Source: Sipunculus nudus (lineage: Eukaryota > Annelida > Sipuncula > Golfingiida > Sipunculidae). Taken from it: 64,000 nt of DNA. Both the position numbers and the translations under genes were made by a program. Positions 48,870 through 60,008 of this stretch are shown here, piece after piece; positions within the stretch are counted from its first letter, which is position 1, and the number at the start of each line of letters is the position of its first letter. The stretch is taken from assembly GCA_026874595.1 (NCBI GenBank), contig CM049321.1, positions 12,695,479-12,759,478 on the forward strand, given 5' to 3'. The notes below the pieces were generated by a model. It saw nothing but the letters and a program-made list of their open reading frames with translations, searched no databases and was not told the DNA's origin.

Positions 48870-50530
48870 TTATATAACAAATTCACAAATTTGTCCACAC
48901 ATGACGTATTGTAAAGGGGTAACATAACTGGAAACGGTTTTTTACTTATAATGGATTGTATTTCTAGAAAATTGCCAAGTGAATTGATGATCAAGTCAGG
49001 AAATTTGTAAGAGAAAGTTAACTCCAGGAGTTGTGATTCCTTTAAAATAGATTTTATGATAATGTTCTTCTAATTTTAAACATGATTAGTTTATTTTGAA
49101 ATATTATTTATCAAAATGATAAATGTCTGGTGAAAGAGTCTCCTTGACTTCAAATCAACATAAACCTTATCTGTATCACAAACTCTTACAGAAATGTTAA
49201 GAATTATATAATAAATCAAATCATCTGGTCTGATATACTGTCATGTGAAGACCATGTAATAAAACAGGATAAGACTGAAACTCCATATCGTAGTAAGAGA
49301 GAGGGTTCAAATGATTATTTGGAAATGGTTTGGTCAAACACATTTCATTATAATCATTTTGTGTTCTATATTTTCTGTGTTATATTTGGATTCATTTTGT
49401 TTAATTAATTGATCCTAGGTAATTGATTAATTGAAACAAGCTTAAACTCATGACTTTTTGTGCAGTTTTGGCCATACACTCACCTATTATCAACATATGA
49501 TGTTACCCACCAAACACAAAAATGCTTAACATTACCCACCAAACACTAAAATGTCACCAAGAGGTATTTCAAATAACATTTTTTCTAATGATTATAGCTA
49601 TTCATCCTTTTAAAGCACTTAAATCTTTTTATCTCAAATGAAAACCCATCAATAATCACATCTTGTTTGTTATTTTTACACCTTTTATACATTACAGATG
49701 AGTTTTTATTCCAGTCAAATCACAGGCTCAGCCTTTTAATTAAATCCTTTATGATGTGACCAGGTGACCCATGACTGAATGATTGACATCAAAGGGGCAC
49801 CTGTGTACTGGATCACTTGGGTAATTGGGAGTGACCGATCACTTTGGTGGTACCCAGTTTAGATCTGTGCTGATACCTGCATTGTTGTGTTGAGGGATTA
49901 AAGAGCATGCTTTTAGGGTTCATGGTGTTAAGTTCTGTTAAACAATCAGGTGATGTAATGTCCAGGAGTGTCTGAGTAAGACCATATCCACTCACAATGT
50001 GACAACACTTTGAACATTCTTTGCGCAGCTAGCACATTCAAGTGGTACCAAGTACTCGGGAGGAGCAGTCGGATTTTTCTGAGAATATTCAAAGTGGATT
50101 TGTTGAGGTTTGGATTGCAAATCATGAAGTGTTCAACTGCTTTCCTCAAGTATTTTGACACAAAAGTATACATTGTTAGAGACCAGTTTGGATCTAACTA
50201 TCAATCGGCTTTAAACACTGTTAAGGTTTTCTTTATGATGTGGCCAGTGGATTTTTAGGTGCATGACTGAAAGGGGAATGGCTTAAAAAATAAACTTATA
50301 TTGGAGTATTCTCAAATGTTTGCTTTTAAATTTTCAGTACTTTACAGAACTCTTCATTCCTTTTGATTATTGCCCACTGTATCACTACTAGTTTAGTTCT
50401 TTTGTGTCAGATTTTGGTGCCCAGTCTCTTGTTTTGTGAAGGCATTTGAACCATATTAGTGGAATTCACAATTAGACCAAATGTAGAACAAAACATCTTT
50501 AGTTGACTGTTGTGTTTCTGCTCACTTTGT
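48870..50530. other. No feature seen
   Basis: AT-rich sequence with no supported exon or element. Confidence 0.5.
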
Positions 50531-50955
50531 TTATATACACCTGTCATAAGACAGGAGTATATTATGGTATACCCTACATCTGTCAGTCTGTTAACTTTTA
50601 ATGCTGCTGTGAATACTTACTGGGGCTTTGATGGATTTTCATGACACTCACCATAACTACTTACCAACAGATTATCTTGCCTGAGTTCATTATGGGCAAC
50701 ATCCATGCATATTTATTAAGGTCGAGGGTCACTAGGCAACTTTGTGGTGTCGCAGCAATAACTTTCGAAGTATAAGAAGGATTTTGATAAAACTCATTAG
50801 AAATTTTTTCAATAAAATATCTGGCCTAAGTTCGATTTCTAGCAAAATCCATGCATATTTAATGAGGTTAGAGGTCACCAGATACACGACAGGAGTATTA
50901 CGCATGTTTGCAGTTCTGTGGTGCTCATTTAGTATATTTGCTTCTAAATTCAGAT
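50531..50955 (+). repeat. Dispersed repeat, family V, copy a
   Basis: The start includes TTATATACACC, the hairpin CTGTC-ATAA-GACAG (50541-50554), and ATTATGGTATACCCTAC with TGTTAACTTTTAA. The interior has GCATATTTAATGAGGTTAGAGGTCA-type units. The same order of motifs is found at 58670-59270. The layout suggests another non-autonomous element family; the 3' end is not resolved. Confidence 0.45.
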
Positions 50956-51439
50956 AATATATACTCATGACACAACTGGTGAGGTCAACATTTATGGATG
51001 ATTATTAATATATTGCATTCTCTCATGTACTGGAGAAACAAGAATAAAATAATTTATAAATTAAGAATTGATATTGGTGAAAATAATAAAAAAGAAAATG
51101 TGTGTCAAATGAGATATTACTCATCAACAATGTTAGATGGCATCAGACTGGACTTTGTGTCATTGATGTTAGTCCCCATACCACAGAATTCATTTTGGAG
51201 AGATTATTTAATATATGCTGAATGGGATACTATATTGCCTGGAAGACATAAAATAGCATCTATTCACTAATCACTTCACAATCTTTTATCCTTGGAGAAA
51301 CATGTTTTCATATGCAGAATAAGGAATTGTTGATAAAATAAAAATATTTATATTAGACACAATAATATAAATTTATATTTAACAGAGATTTGACAATCAG
51401 TTATATTTATAATTAACACAATAATATTAAATTTAACAG

Positions 51440-51772
51440 AGGTTCTAGTGATGAAGAGAGACCGGAACGTTCTCGGTCCACACAGAGTACGCCTCGAATG
51501 AATCGACACCGGATCCACGACGTACAGCCCGACCCCCATGGGGGCTCACAGAGTGTGCACCACAGCATGGAGGCGCTTCGTATGCACCGCATCCGTGACT
51601 CCAGCTCTGAACGGGAACGAGAGAAGGAGAGGATGAGGGTCCTGAATCGTAGCTGGGATGTGGTTGAGCCGTCTCGGTTAGCCTGCGATAAATACCACGA
51701 TAAAGCGCCTCCGCGTGGGCTTGATCGGTCATGGGAAGCCGAGCGAACACGAGGCCTGGAGCTCATGTACAG
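51440..51772 (+). CDS. Internal coding exon, Ser/Arg/Glu-rich linker (gene A, exon 1 of 3 seen)
   Basis: This is an internal exon of an unrecognised + strand gene. The acceptor is at TTTAACAG (ends 51439) and the donor is AG|GTAACC after 51772. The first base completes a codon and the last two bases begin one. The 110 or so residues are highly polar: an acidic/serine start (GSSDEERPERSRS), a histidine/arginine stretch around MNRHRIHDV, then SSSEREREKERMRVLNRSWD and LDRSWEAERTRGLELMY. The short RSWD/RSWE echo suggests an internal duplication. No catalytic motif, signal peptide or membrane segment is visible, so a cytoplasmic or nuclear scaffold linker is inferred. The exon is far richer in G+C and CpG than its AT-rich flanks, which supports coding. 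A Met at 51498 is in frame, but the coding-like sequence upstream of it and the acceptor argue against it being the start. The polypyrimidine tract is weak. Confidence 0.8.
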
Positions 51773-51929
51773 GTAACCATAACAGTTAATTTTCTGAGTC
51801 ACCCCAAAAAATGTACAGGTAAAAAAAAATTATTGATATGTCTCGTGCTAATAAAAATAAGTAAACAAGTGGGGTTTATAGTCTGATATCATTGATGATG
51901 TCAGTTTCATCCAGGTTTACACTTTGCAT

Positions 51930-52184
51930 TCCTGATCTTTCAGGTGTGTTCATTCTTGTAGCTTTTCTCGGCTCCCTGGAGAGCGTACAACCCAAGCAGC
52001 CATATCAGGCGCTAGAAGGTTATTTGTTCTACATTTGCCTTCCTCCCGACCAGTACCCATTCACTACTGGGTTGAGACAGGGCACCCTCATGGTAAAGAG
52101 TCTTAGCACAGACAATGGTCAGAACGGGACTCGAACCCATAGCCTTGTGGTCACGAGTCCAGCACCTAAAACATCATCCCACCA
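51930..52184 (-). mobile_element. Second tRNA-like SINE family
   Basis: On the - strand GGTTCGAGTCC (complement of 52127-52137) is an exact pol III B box. About 50 bp upstream lies a degenerate A-box region (GGATGATGTTTTAGGTGCTGG), then a body of about 190 bp (CTACTGGTCGGGAGGAAGGC-like). The sequence differs from the SINE at 3981. The 859-bp MITE at 52185 is inserted immediately at its head side. Confidence 0.5.
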
Positions 52185-53043
52185 CAGGGATGTGCTCAGA
52201 ATAATTTGAGTGCCGGGCGGGCGGGCCGTGCACGAGAAATGGGGGGGGGGGGGGCACGGGATATTTAAATTTCATTTTCTATAGACGTGATTCGTGATAT
52301 TTCAGCAGCATGAATAAATCATTAGTAATACTAAAAAAATATTATTAATATCCAATATGCCGACAGCAATGCCGCCACTGAGAGCAAATTTGATTGTAAA
52401 AGTTAAAACACCGTGGTGAACTCATCTGTCAGTTCAGATTCTTTCAGTCAGGATTTGTTGAATACTGCCATATAATATCGGTATAAGAAAGGACCGTATT
52501 CAGTTTTTCGCGCTTAAAACCTGATACCAAACATCATATTCCACTTTTCTACGGCAGTTTGGCCTCTTTGGGAACTGTGACCTTACAAATGTATTCGAAT
52601 ATTTACGTCGATCATCAATAATATTCCATCAAACATCATTTGGCGCTAAGTGATTTCATAGAAGCTGATATCAGCATTAGTCTTTTATACAGATACAAGG
52701 TGGCACTACCATAGCAGCTACGTTCACTTCTTTCGTACCAAATTTTATTCATCAACATTCATTTAATACGGCACATTTTGAAAGAGTACCTTCTATTAAA
52801 TATTCATTTTGGGCGCCACTGGATGTCTTCTAATGTGGCAGACATGCACTTAGATATATGCGACAGGGGTCACCGGTAAAACACAGCGAGATAAGCTTAC
52901 ACGCGTGAATTTTTGTTCATGGCTTTAACAATTTAAAAAATATTACTGCTGGGCGGGCATTGACACTTTCCAGTCAAGTGCCGAGCGGCAGGAAAGACTG
53001 CCGGGCGCACCAGCTCGGCGCCCCCGGCGTGGGCACATCCCTG
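52185..53043. mobile_element. 859-bp MITE with 6-bp target duplication
   Basis: The termini CAGGGATGTGCTC and, inverted, CAGGGATGTGCCC are flanked by a perfect CCACCA duplication (52179-52184 and 53044-53049). Both subterminal regions are GC-rich and carry GCCGGGCGGGCGGGC/CTGCCGGGCGC motifs; a long G-run lies at about 52240-52253. The interior is AT-rich and non-coding. CAGGG ends suggest a hAT relative, but a 6-bp duplication is not typical of hAT, so the superfamily is open. Confidence 0.75.
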
Positions 53044-53049
53044 CCACCA

Positions 53050-54621
53050 TGCTTCTCAAACTGAAAGTTCAGGATAAGAAAAAGTCCCATGCTTTTCCAG
53101 TGTTCACTGGTCACTGGACTTGCATCTTAAAAGATACTGTGGATGCAATTTAAGCCAAACTTTCATCCCAGGTCTTCCATCTTGAATATATAGCTCACTT
53201 GCCAATAGTGGATGATCCATATCAGTTTTGGGGTCACAAGGTCAAAGGTCAAGGCCACAGGAGCTATCTGTCAAAAAATTAGTTTCTGGATGATAATTCC
53301 TGCTTTTATTGGTGTAGTGATTTCAGACTTGACTTATATATGTCCCATTGAAAAAGCAAGACTCCAATTGATTTTGGGGTCATGAGGTCATAGGTCAAGG
53401 TCACAGGACACATCTTTAAAAAGATTGTGGATGCATTTTCAGCCAAACAATTCATCTCAGATCTTTCATCTTGCACATATAGTTCACCTGCCAAGAGTGG
53501 AAGACCCCTATCAATTTTGAGGTCACAAGGTCAAAGGTGAAGGTCACAGGAGCCATCTGTCCAAAAATTAGTTTCTGGATGATAATTCCTGCTTTTATTG
53601 GTGTAGTGATTTCAAACTTGACTTGTATATGTCCCATTGGAAAAGCAAGACCCAAATTGATTTTGGGGTCATGAGGTCAAAGGTCACGGTCACAGGACAC
53701 ATCTTTAAAAAGATGTGGATGCATTTTCAGCCAAACATTTCATCTCAGATCTTTCATCTTGCACATATAGTTCACCTGCCAAGTGAGGAAGAACCCTATA
53801 AATTTTGAGGTCACAAGGTCAAAGGTGAAGGTCACAGGAGCCATCTGTCCAAAAATTAGTATATGGATGATAATTCCTGCATTCATTGATGTATAGATTT
53901 CAAACTTGACTTGTATATGTCCCATTGGAAAAGCAAGACCCGAATTGATTGGGGTCATGAGGTCAAAGGTCAAGGTCACAGGACACAACTTTAAAAAGAT
54001 TGTGGATGCATTTTCAGCCAAACATTTCATCCCAGTCATTTCATCTTGCACATTTAGTTCCCCTGCAAATAGAGGAAGACGCCTGTCAATTGTGAGGTCA
54101 CAAGGTCAAAGGTGAAGGTCACAGGAGCCATCTGTCCAAATTTTTTTTCCCTAGATGATAATTCAAGCTTGGATTAATATATGGATTTCAAACTTGACAT
54201 ATATGGCCCATCAATAAATCTAGACCTCTATTTATTTATATATAAAAGTGGATGATCAATATCAGTTTTGGGGTCACAAGGTCAAAGGTCAAGGCCACAG
54301 GAGCCATCTGTCAAAAAATTAGTTTCTGGATGATAATTCCTGCTTTTATTGATATATAGATTTCAAACTTGACTTATATATGTCCCATTGAAAAAGCAAG
54401 ACCCCAATTGATTTTGGGGTCACGAGGTCAAAGGTCAAGGTCACAGAACCAATATCTTCAAAAAGATTGTGGATTGATAGATGGAAGAAACAATAATTGC
54501 TTGCCAAGTGTCAGTATATGCTGCTAAAAATGGGGGCCTATTCTTAAAGGGGGTGGGGTGGGGGGGGGGGCATACTATGTCTGGGGATACTCTGGCACCT
54601 GCGGTGCCAAGAAATGTCTAG
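53050..54621 (+). mobile_element. Composite HINE-like element with 288-bp AGGTCA-rich tandem units
   Basis: The 3' end is of family III type: CATACTATGTCTGGGGATAC, hairpin GGCACC-TGC-GGTGCC (54594-54608), CTAG (54618-54621) followed by T. Internal units repeat every 288 bp (landmark GGATGCA at 53141, 53429, 53717, 54005). Each half-unit carries a cluster such as GAGGTCACAAGGTCAAAGGT ending in CAAGGTCAC. No 5' terminus is visible; it may be truncated or lie beyond the MITE at 52185. Lies in the intron between the exons ending at 51772 and starting at 59427. Confidence 0.65.
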
Positions 54622-54624
54622 TTT

Positions 54625-55670
54625 TTCATTTGTTTATATTAATAATACATGCACAGAGTGCACCCTCAGTATGATTTGAATTTTGATACCTGCACAAAAG
54701 AAAATGTACATGCAAATGTGCACGTGTACACCCTTTATTTCGCACCCTGTACTGTGGAGTTTATTAGAATAGAGGTTAATCAGTTGTATTGTGCCCAGGA
54801 TGGGTATGTTTAGACCCCTTTTATTTTTTCTCATGTCCAAGTTTTTGTCTGTCTTTCACATTGCTACTGTAATTTTTAGGTAAATTGTTGCTGTGTTATG
54901 TATAGTCAGTATACAGATTATAATATCCCCTCCTTTTAGTTTCTGATAACAGATTGGTGAACATAGGTGAAATACAGCTTAGTTTTGTTTAAGTCCACCA
55001 GAGGTCAGTGCAATCTAAGCTGAGGTGTGTTTTAGTTACTGCTCTGTTCACCAGATGTCATCACCTCACACATTGGATGAGTTCCTGCTAACCTGAGCTG
55101 GGATGAGAGTTTTATAATGCAGCACATTATTTATAATGACAAGACTTAGAGGTCTTTGATCACTACACAGCAAACATCCCTAGCAGTCCATGACACCTCT
55201 GCCTTGCTCCCAGCCTGTTGCAATCCAACAATAATTATCAAAATAAAAAACAAATTACTTCAATTTCTTTGTAGCTGAATCTCTAGTGGCATCTTAGATG
55301 TGATCAACATGAGAATGAATTATTTTAATTCCGTATCAGAATTTCTGATGATGGATGAGGCTTTAAATTAGCATTAAAACATGTGCATCAGTTAATTCCT
55401 TTTGGAGAAAGTTAGTCTTACGGGAATAAAGTCCTTTTGATTTCTTATTGCTCTTTAATTTACCAGATGAATTTAAATCATTATAATTGTATCATATCAG
55501 CTGAGGTAATTACATGTGTGGAAATTATGCATCAGTTTTGTAATTGCACCAGATACTTTCACAAGGGATCCCACATGCTAAACCCCTGAATATCTCATAA
55601 TTATTTAATATATTTTCAAAATCATTAAAACTCTTGAGGTAATTTTAAAATTGCCTTAAAAAAAACTTGA
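54625..55670. other. No feature seen (intron)
   Basis: AT-rich intronic sequence with no supported exon. Confidence 0.5.
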
Positions 55671-55674
55671 ATTT

Positions 55675-58097
55675 TTAGCTCAGCTGACTTTCAGTCATGC
55701 TGGGCTATAGCGATGGGTCTTTGTCCGGCGTCCTTCCGTCTGTCCGTCCGGCCGGCCGTTAGCAGGGCACAAATCGTAACTGTAGGGGCTAGGGCCATGA
55801 ACCCTATGCAGTCTTAGAGGTTATAAAAAGATCTCCTTGCAAACCTGAAATTAGGTCACTGCGACCTATATTCTCGAAGTTATGGGGTGTGTTTGCACCC
55901 CCCAGAAATAACTCTTTGAGACAAATTTTCATCCCAAACCTTCCATCTTTCACATACAGCTCACCTACCAACAGGGGAAGAACCATAATTTTTTTTAGGT
56001 CAAAAGGTCAAAGGTCAAGGTCACAGGTGCCTCTTCTTTGAAAAGCCTGTGGATGCATTTTAAGCCAACCCTTTCATCCCAATTCTTTGATCTTTCACAT
56101 ATTGCTCACCTACTAAGTTGGAGAAGAATCCTATAGATTTTGAGGTCACAAGGTCAAAGGTCAGGGTCACAGGATCCACTTCTTTGAAAAGGTAGTGGAC
56201 ACATTTCAAGCTAGACTTTTCATTCCAAACCTTCCAGCACTGATATCGCTTCTCTGCCAACAGGGGAAGAGACCTGGTGATTTTGAGGTCAAAGATCAAG
56301 TTCACAGCACCCACTTCTTGTGTGGAGTCATTTTCAGGCAAACTTTTCAATCTGTACCTTCTATCTGTCATATATGGCTTACCTACCAATAAGGGAAGAA
56401 GCCTATTGATGTTGAGGTCAAAAAGTCAAAGGTCAAGGTCACAATATTTAATTGTTCTAAATGCTTGTGAGCATATTTCAAGTGTAACTGTTCAACCCAA
56501 ACCTTCAGTCTTTCACATATGCCACATCTATGCATCACTCAGTTTGACTCAAACTTCATATTTATGGGTCTTTTTGCTTGAATAAATAACTTATTGATTT
56601 TGGGGTCAGCTGGGCAGCAGGTTAAAGGTTGCAGGTCAAAGTTATTCACCCATTGGTTGCCAAGTAATTACACCAGATTTAAGTGGTCAGTAGTTACCCA
56701 TCATTTAGAAAGAATCCAGTTGATATATGGGCAAAAGGCCAAGGTCATAGGTCAGGGATGTTCACAATTACTTATTTTATAGACCATCTCTATTTTTCTT
56801 GTATATATAACCATCCCACTCCAGCTGGTACATCTCCCTGTGTGGCTGTAATTGTGAGTGACACTGGTGACATATGACTCCCTTTTGTATCAGCCTATTA
56901 AGTGATAAGGCTCAGTGATAAGTACCTCGTTACTTCATAACAAAAACACTGTTGTCAGAATGCTTCAGCCAGGCATCAAGACTATGAGAGTATAGTATTA
57001 AGGTTTAGCTACTGATTTATAAGATGATGGGAACATTTTGCAGTTTATTTTATGGAATCCTAGCAATAAACTTAGTTTCCTAGATATCTGAATATTTTAA
57101 TATATATCACCACATATAAAAGCAAATGTTTGTTCTCATAATATGTGGATGTGTACCTTGATTTAGGATGGCTTTTTGTTTTATTTCAAGACTCTTAGTC
57201 ATGCTTTCTGCATTTCTTTTCTTTCAGGTTTGGCAGTTTACCTACCCTGCTGACCCCATTGAAAAGCAGAGTGATAATAAAAATATTGGACTTACACTTT
57301 TTACAATTGCATATCTATAAATCTGATATGAGGGCCTGGACATGCCTTTTGAATTATTTTGGGCATTTATTACTCGATAATTTGCCCCAAGTTTGGTCTC
57401 TTATTGGAGAATGTGGGATATCAAATGTCATACTAGTCAGAAATCCATTATGTCTGCCAGTTAGCCACCTTAGAAATTCTTTCTTCAGGGCAGTTTCAGT
57501 AATTTTCTTTAATGTTTGGTCCGATTTAGAGAATGTTTGTTGTCTGATTTCAGACTTGTCAGAAGTCCAATATGGCCACCAGGCAACCATCTTTTAATTC
57601 CTTTTGATCATATTATCTCAAGAACAGTTAAAGTGAATGCAGTTGGATGTATATTTATGTTATCTTGTAAAGGATTGGGTCAAATATTTCTGAATAAATA
57701 TTACCATCATTTATAAAAGTGCAGTACAGTTGGCTTGTATTGAATAAAAATTCATACAGAAGCACATGTTTCTCAATAATTCTTGCATGTATTTCCTTGA
57801 TTTTTGCTATATATTTTGATCCTATATTTGCCCTTTGTGGTGTTCCTTTTGAGACTGACAGGTTTCAAGCAAGCTGTTGGAATAGTTCCTGATAGCTTAA
57901 CAATCATGCATTTTTCTCAGACCATCAATTCACTGTGTTTTAACCAGACATAGGTGATATATATTTCTGTTGTCATAGAAAATTTTCAACAAATTGGCAA
58001 ATTGGTTCTTCAAAATTTGACTGGAAGTTGTGAATCTCAGTCCATGATGTCACAGGTCATGCTTGGCAGCTGAGTGTCATGACCCATGGGTCACTTG
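55675..58097 (+). mobile_element. HINE-like element, family I relative, copy c
   Basis: The 5' end TTAGCTCAGCTGACTTTCAG includes the stem TGACT-TTC-AGTCA; this differs from copy a only in the loop. A TCCGTCTGTCCGTCCGGCCG core follows. The 3' end is GGCAGCTGAG (58065-58074), then the 14-bp palindrome TGACCCATGGGTCA and CTTG (58094-58097). The interior differs from copies a and b: it has about 145-bp units with AGGTCA clusters (56000, 56145, 56415). So the ends are shared while the body is different. It sits within the gene A intron. No coding capacity. Confidence 0.62.
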
Positions 58098-58140
58098 TTT
58101 TTAAAGCTGGCTATTCACCTGTACACCTTTTCTATAGAAT

Positions 58141-58264
58141 TTGTGATTTCTGGCTAAATTGAACATATATTAATAAAATAGGTAATTCATGTTAAAAAAA
58201 AATTGTGATTTCTGGCTAAATTGAACATATATTAATAAAATAGGTAATTCATGTTAAAAAAAAC
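58141..58264. repeat. 62-bp tandem duplication
   Basis: Two copies of a 62-bp block starting TTGTGATTTCTGGC (58141 and 58203) differ hardly at all. The junction is an A-run, suggesting slippage. Confidence 0.9.
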
Positions 58265-58669
58265 TATTTTATTTTGTCTCTGTGATGGATGTATGAGCTT
58301 GTTTATCAACAACCTCTAAATAAACACAGTACATCAGCCAATTTTGGCCAATAAAGAAAAAACATGTAACCTTAGGTTGTAGTTTGTGTGGAAGGTGAAA
58401 AGTCACTTGTTGCAAAATGCCCTTTGCAAAACACTGGTTTGTCTGACTTAGTGCCAGATGTCCTTGTTAAATCAATTTTGATTATTTTGGTGCCCCCCTC
58501 ATGTTTTAAACATGGGGAAATAAACAAAACAAACAGCTTGTGTGCAGTGGGATTGGTTTTTCCTGGTCATCTGGCCAAAGGCCAGAGAAGCTTAGACGCT
58601 TAGCAAGCATCAGCCCAGTTTTTAAAAAAACTCTTCCCTTGCTTTATCTCTCGACCGATTTTGATTTTA

Positions 58670-59270
58670 TATATGTCTGTCGTATAATGGGAGTATTATG
58701 GTATACCCACCATCCATCCGTTAACTTTTAAGGTCACCAGGGCTTTGATGGATTTTTCACGAAACTCAAAATAAATACTTACCAACAAATTTTCTCACCC
58801 AAGTTTGATAATGGGCAAAATCCACGCATACTTTATAAGGTCACAGGTCACTCAGCTACTTTGTGGTGTTGCCACAATGACTTACAAAGAATATGAAGGA
58901 TTGTGATTAAACTCATCAGAAATGTTTATCAATAAAATATCTCACCTGATTTAGAATACCAGCAAAATCTTATTCATATTTAATGATGTCAGAGGTCACT
59001 GCACTTCGGAGGCATCCTGGTGACTTACCAAAAATCCTATGGAATTTCATGAAACTCATTATACATATTTAGTTTTTTATTTACCAATAGACTTTCTCTC
59101 TTGATTTACATTCATCAAAATTCATGCATATTTAATGAGGTCAGAGGTCACCGCACTTTGGAGGTACCTTGGTGACCTTATACATTATACATATCATTAT
59201 ACAAATTTACCAGTAGTTTCTCACCTTAATTACAAAATATATGCCAGGTAATGTCAAATTCTTCATGATT
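58670..59270 (+). repeat. Dispersed repeat, family V, copy b
   Basis: GAGTATTATGGTATACCC and CGTTAACTTTTAAGGTC match the start of copy a at 50531. The interior repeats GCATATTTAATGAGGTCAGAGGTCAC-type units about every 130 bp. It ends within 160 bp of the exon at 59427. Confidence 0.45.
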
Positions 59271-59426
59271 TAATGGAAGCTATTGAAAGTGACCAGAGTT
59301 TATGGAATACCAGCTTAATATAGAACGTGTTACAGGCAGGTCATGGAAAGTTGATGGTGTCATCGTATTAACTTGAATGTTATTTTTTACACACAAAGGA
59401 TAAAGAGATTTATCTTTCCTTTGCAG

Positions 59427-59544
59427 GTCTCTGGAGAGAGAGAAAGAGAGAAGAGGACAGAAAGAAAGAGAGAGGAATAAAGACAGACACAGTGAGAAAG
59501 GAAGAGATAAGCACAGTAAACGAGAACGATGTGAACTCAGTAAG
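59427..59544 (+). CDS. Internal coding exon, charged helix (gene A, exon 2 of 3 seen)
   Basis: The acceptor is TTTCCTTTGCAG (ends 59426) and the donor is AAG|GTGAGT, both close to consensus. The first base G completes the AG left by the exon ending at 51772, giving Arg; 39 further codons follow and the exon ends in phase 0. The peptide is almost wholly charged: SLEREKERRGQKERERNKD, then KGRDKHSKRERCELSK. It is predicted to be a single alpha helix or coiled-coil lead-in. The intron before it is 7.65 kb and holds a SINE, a MITE, an AGGTCA array and a HINE-like element. Charged repeats of this kind are too low in complexity to assign a family. Confidence 0.85.
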
Positions 59545-59645
59545 GTGAGTCATTACAGTCAGTAGAGTAACTGAGTGGAACCATTCAAATATCAAAGAAG
59601 TTAAATAGTTTACTGTCTATATGGTAATAAATTCTGAATTGGACT

Positions 59646-60008
59646 GGCTTCTGTGGCTCAGGGGACTCAAAGCTAGGGTATCGTGAGTTCTAATCTCAGC
59701 TTAGGCAGTGAGATTTTTCATGGTTGGCCCCTACCCAGGACAAGCATTCTTCAGGCCATTGGGCAGTTTCACTCACCAACAAGTGCGCCTTTTGGGGGTT
59801 CCTTGGTGGTATGAACCAGCAATGGGGACTATTACATACCAGACCTGCAGGTGAATTAGTCGCAGGGCTTGGTTAACACCATTACATAAAATGAGAGGGA
59901 GCATGTGATACTGCCCTGTCATGTAGTCCGAAACAGGAAAGGAATTCTGCAGATGTACACATATACTTAGTTAAGCTAGCATTTAAAAATGGAGGCAGTC
60001 CCCTCCCA
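59646..60008 (+). mobile_element. tRNA-derived SINE, nearly full length, head deleted by a few bases
   Basis: The head GGCTTCTGTGGCTCAGGGG lacks about ten bases (GTAGAGCA region) compared with other copies, so the promoter is probably dead. The B-box-like GAGTTCTAATCTC, body and tail (CTGCAGATGTACACATATAC) are present. It ends in GGAGG-CAGTCC-CCTCC, a retained form of the terminal hairpin. It lies in sense orientation 100 bp after the exon ending at 59544. Confidence 0.72.

Noticed and set aside
53740-56389. Several 60-109-codon - strand frames as genes
   Set aside because: They recur with the 288-bp and 145-bp units and simply read through the AGGTCA repeats.
57259-57597. 112-codon + strand frame as a gene
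   Set aside because: It lies inside a HINE-like element, the opposite strand is also open, and 'AATATGGCCACCAGGCAACC'-type phrases are repeat text.
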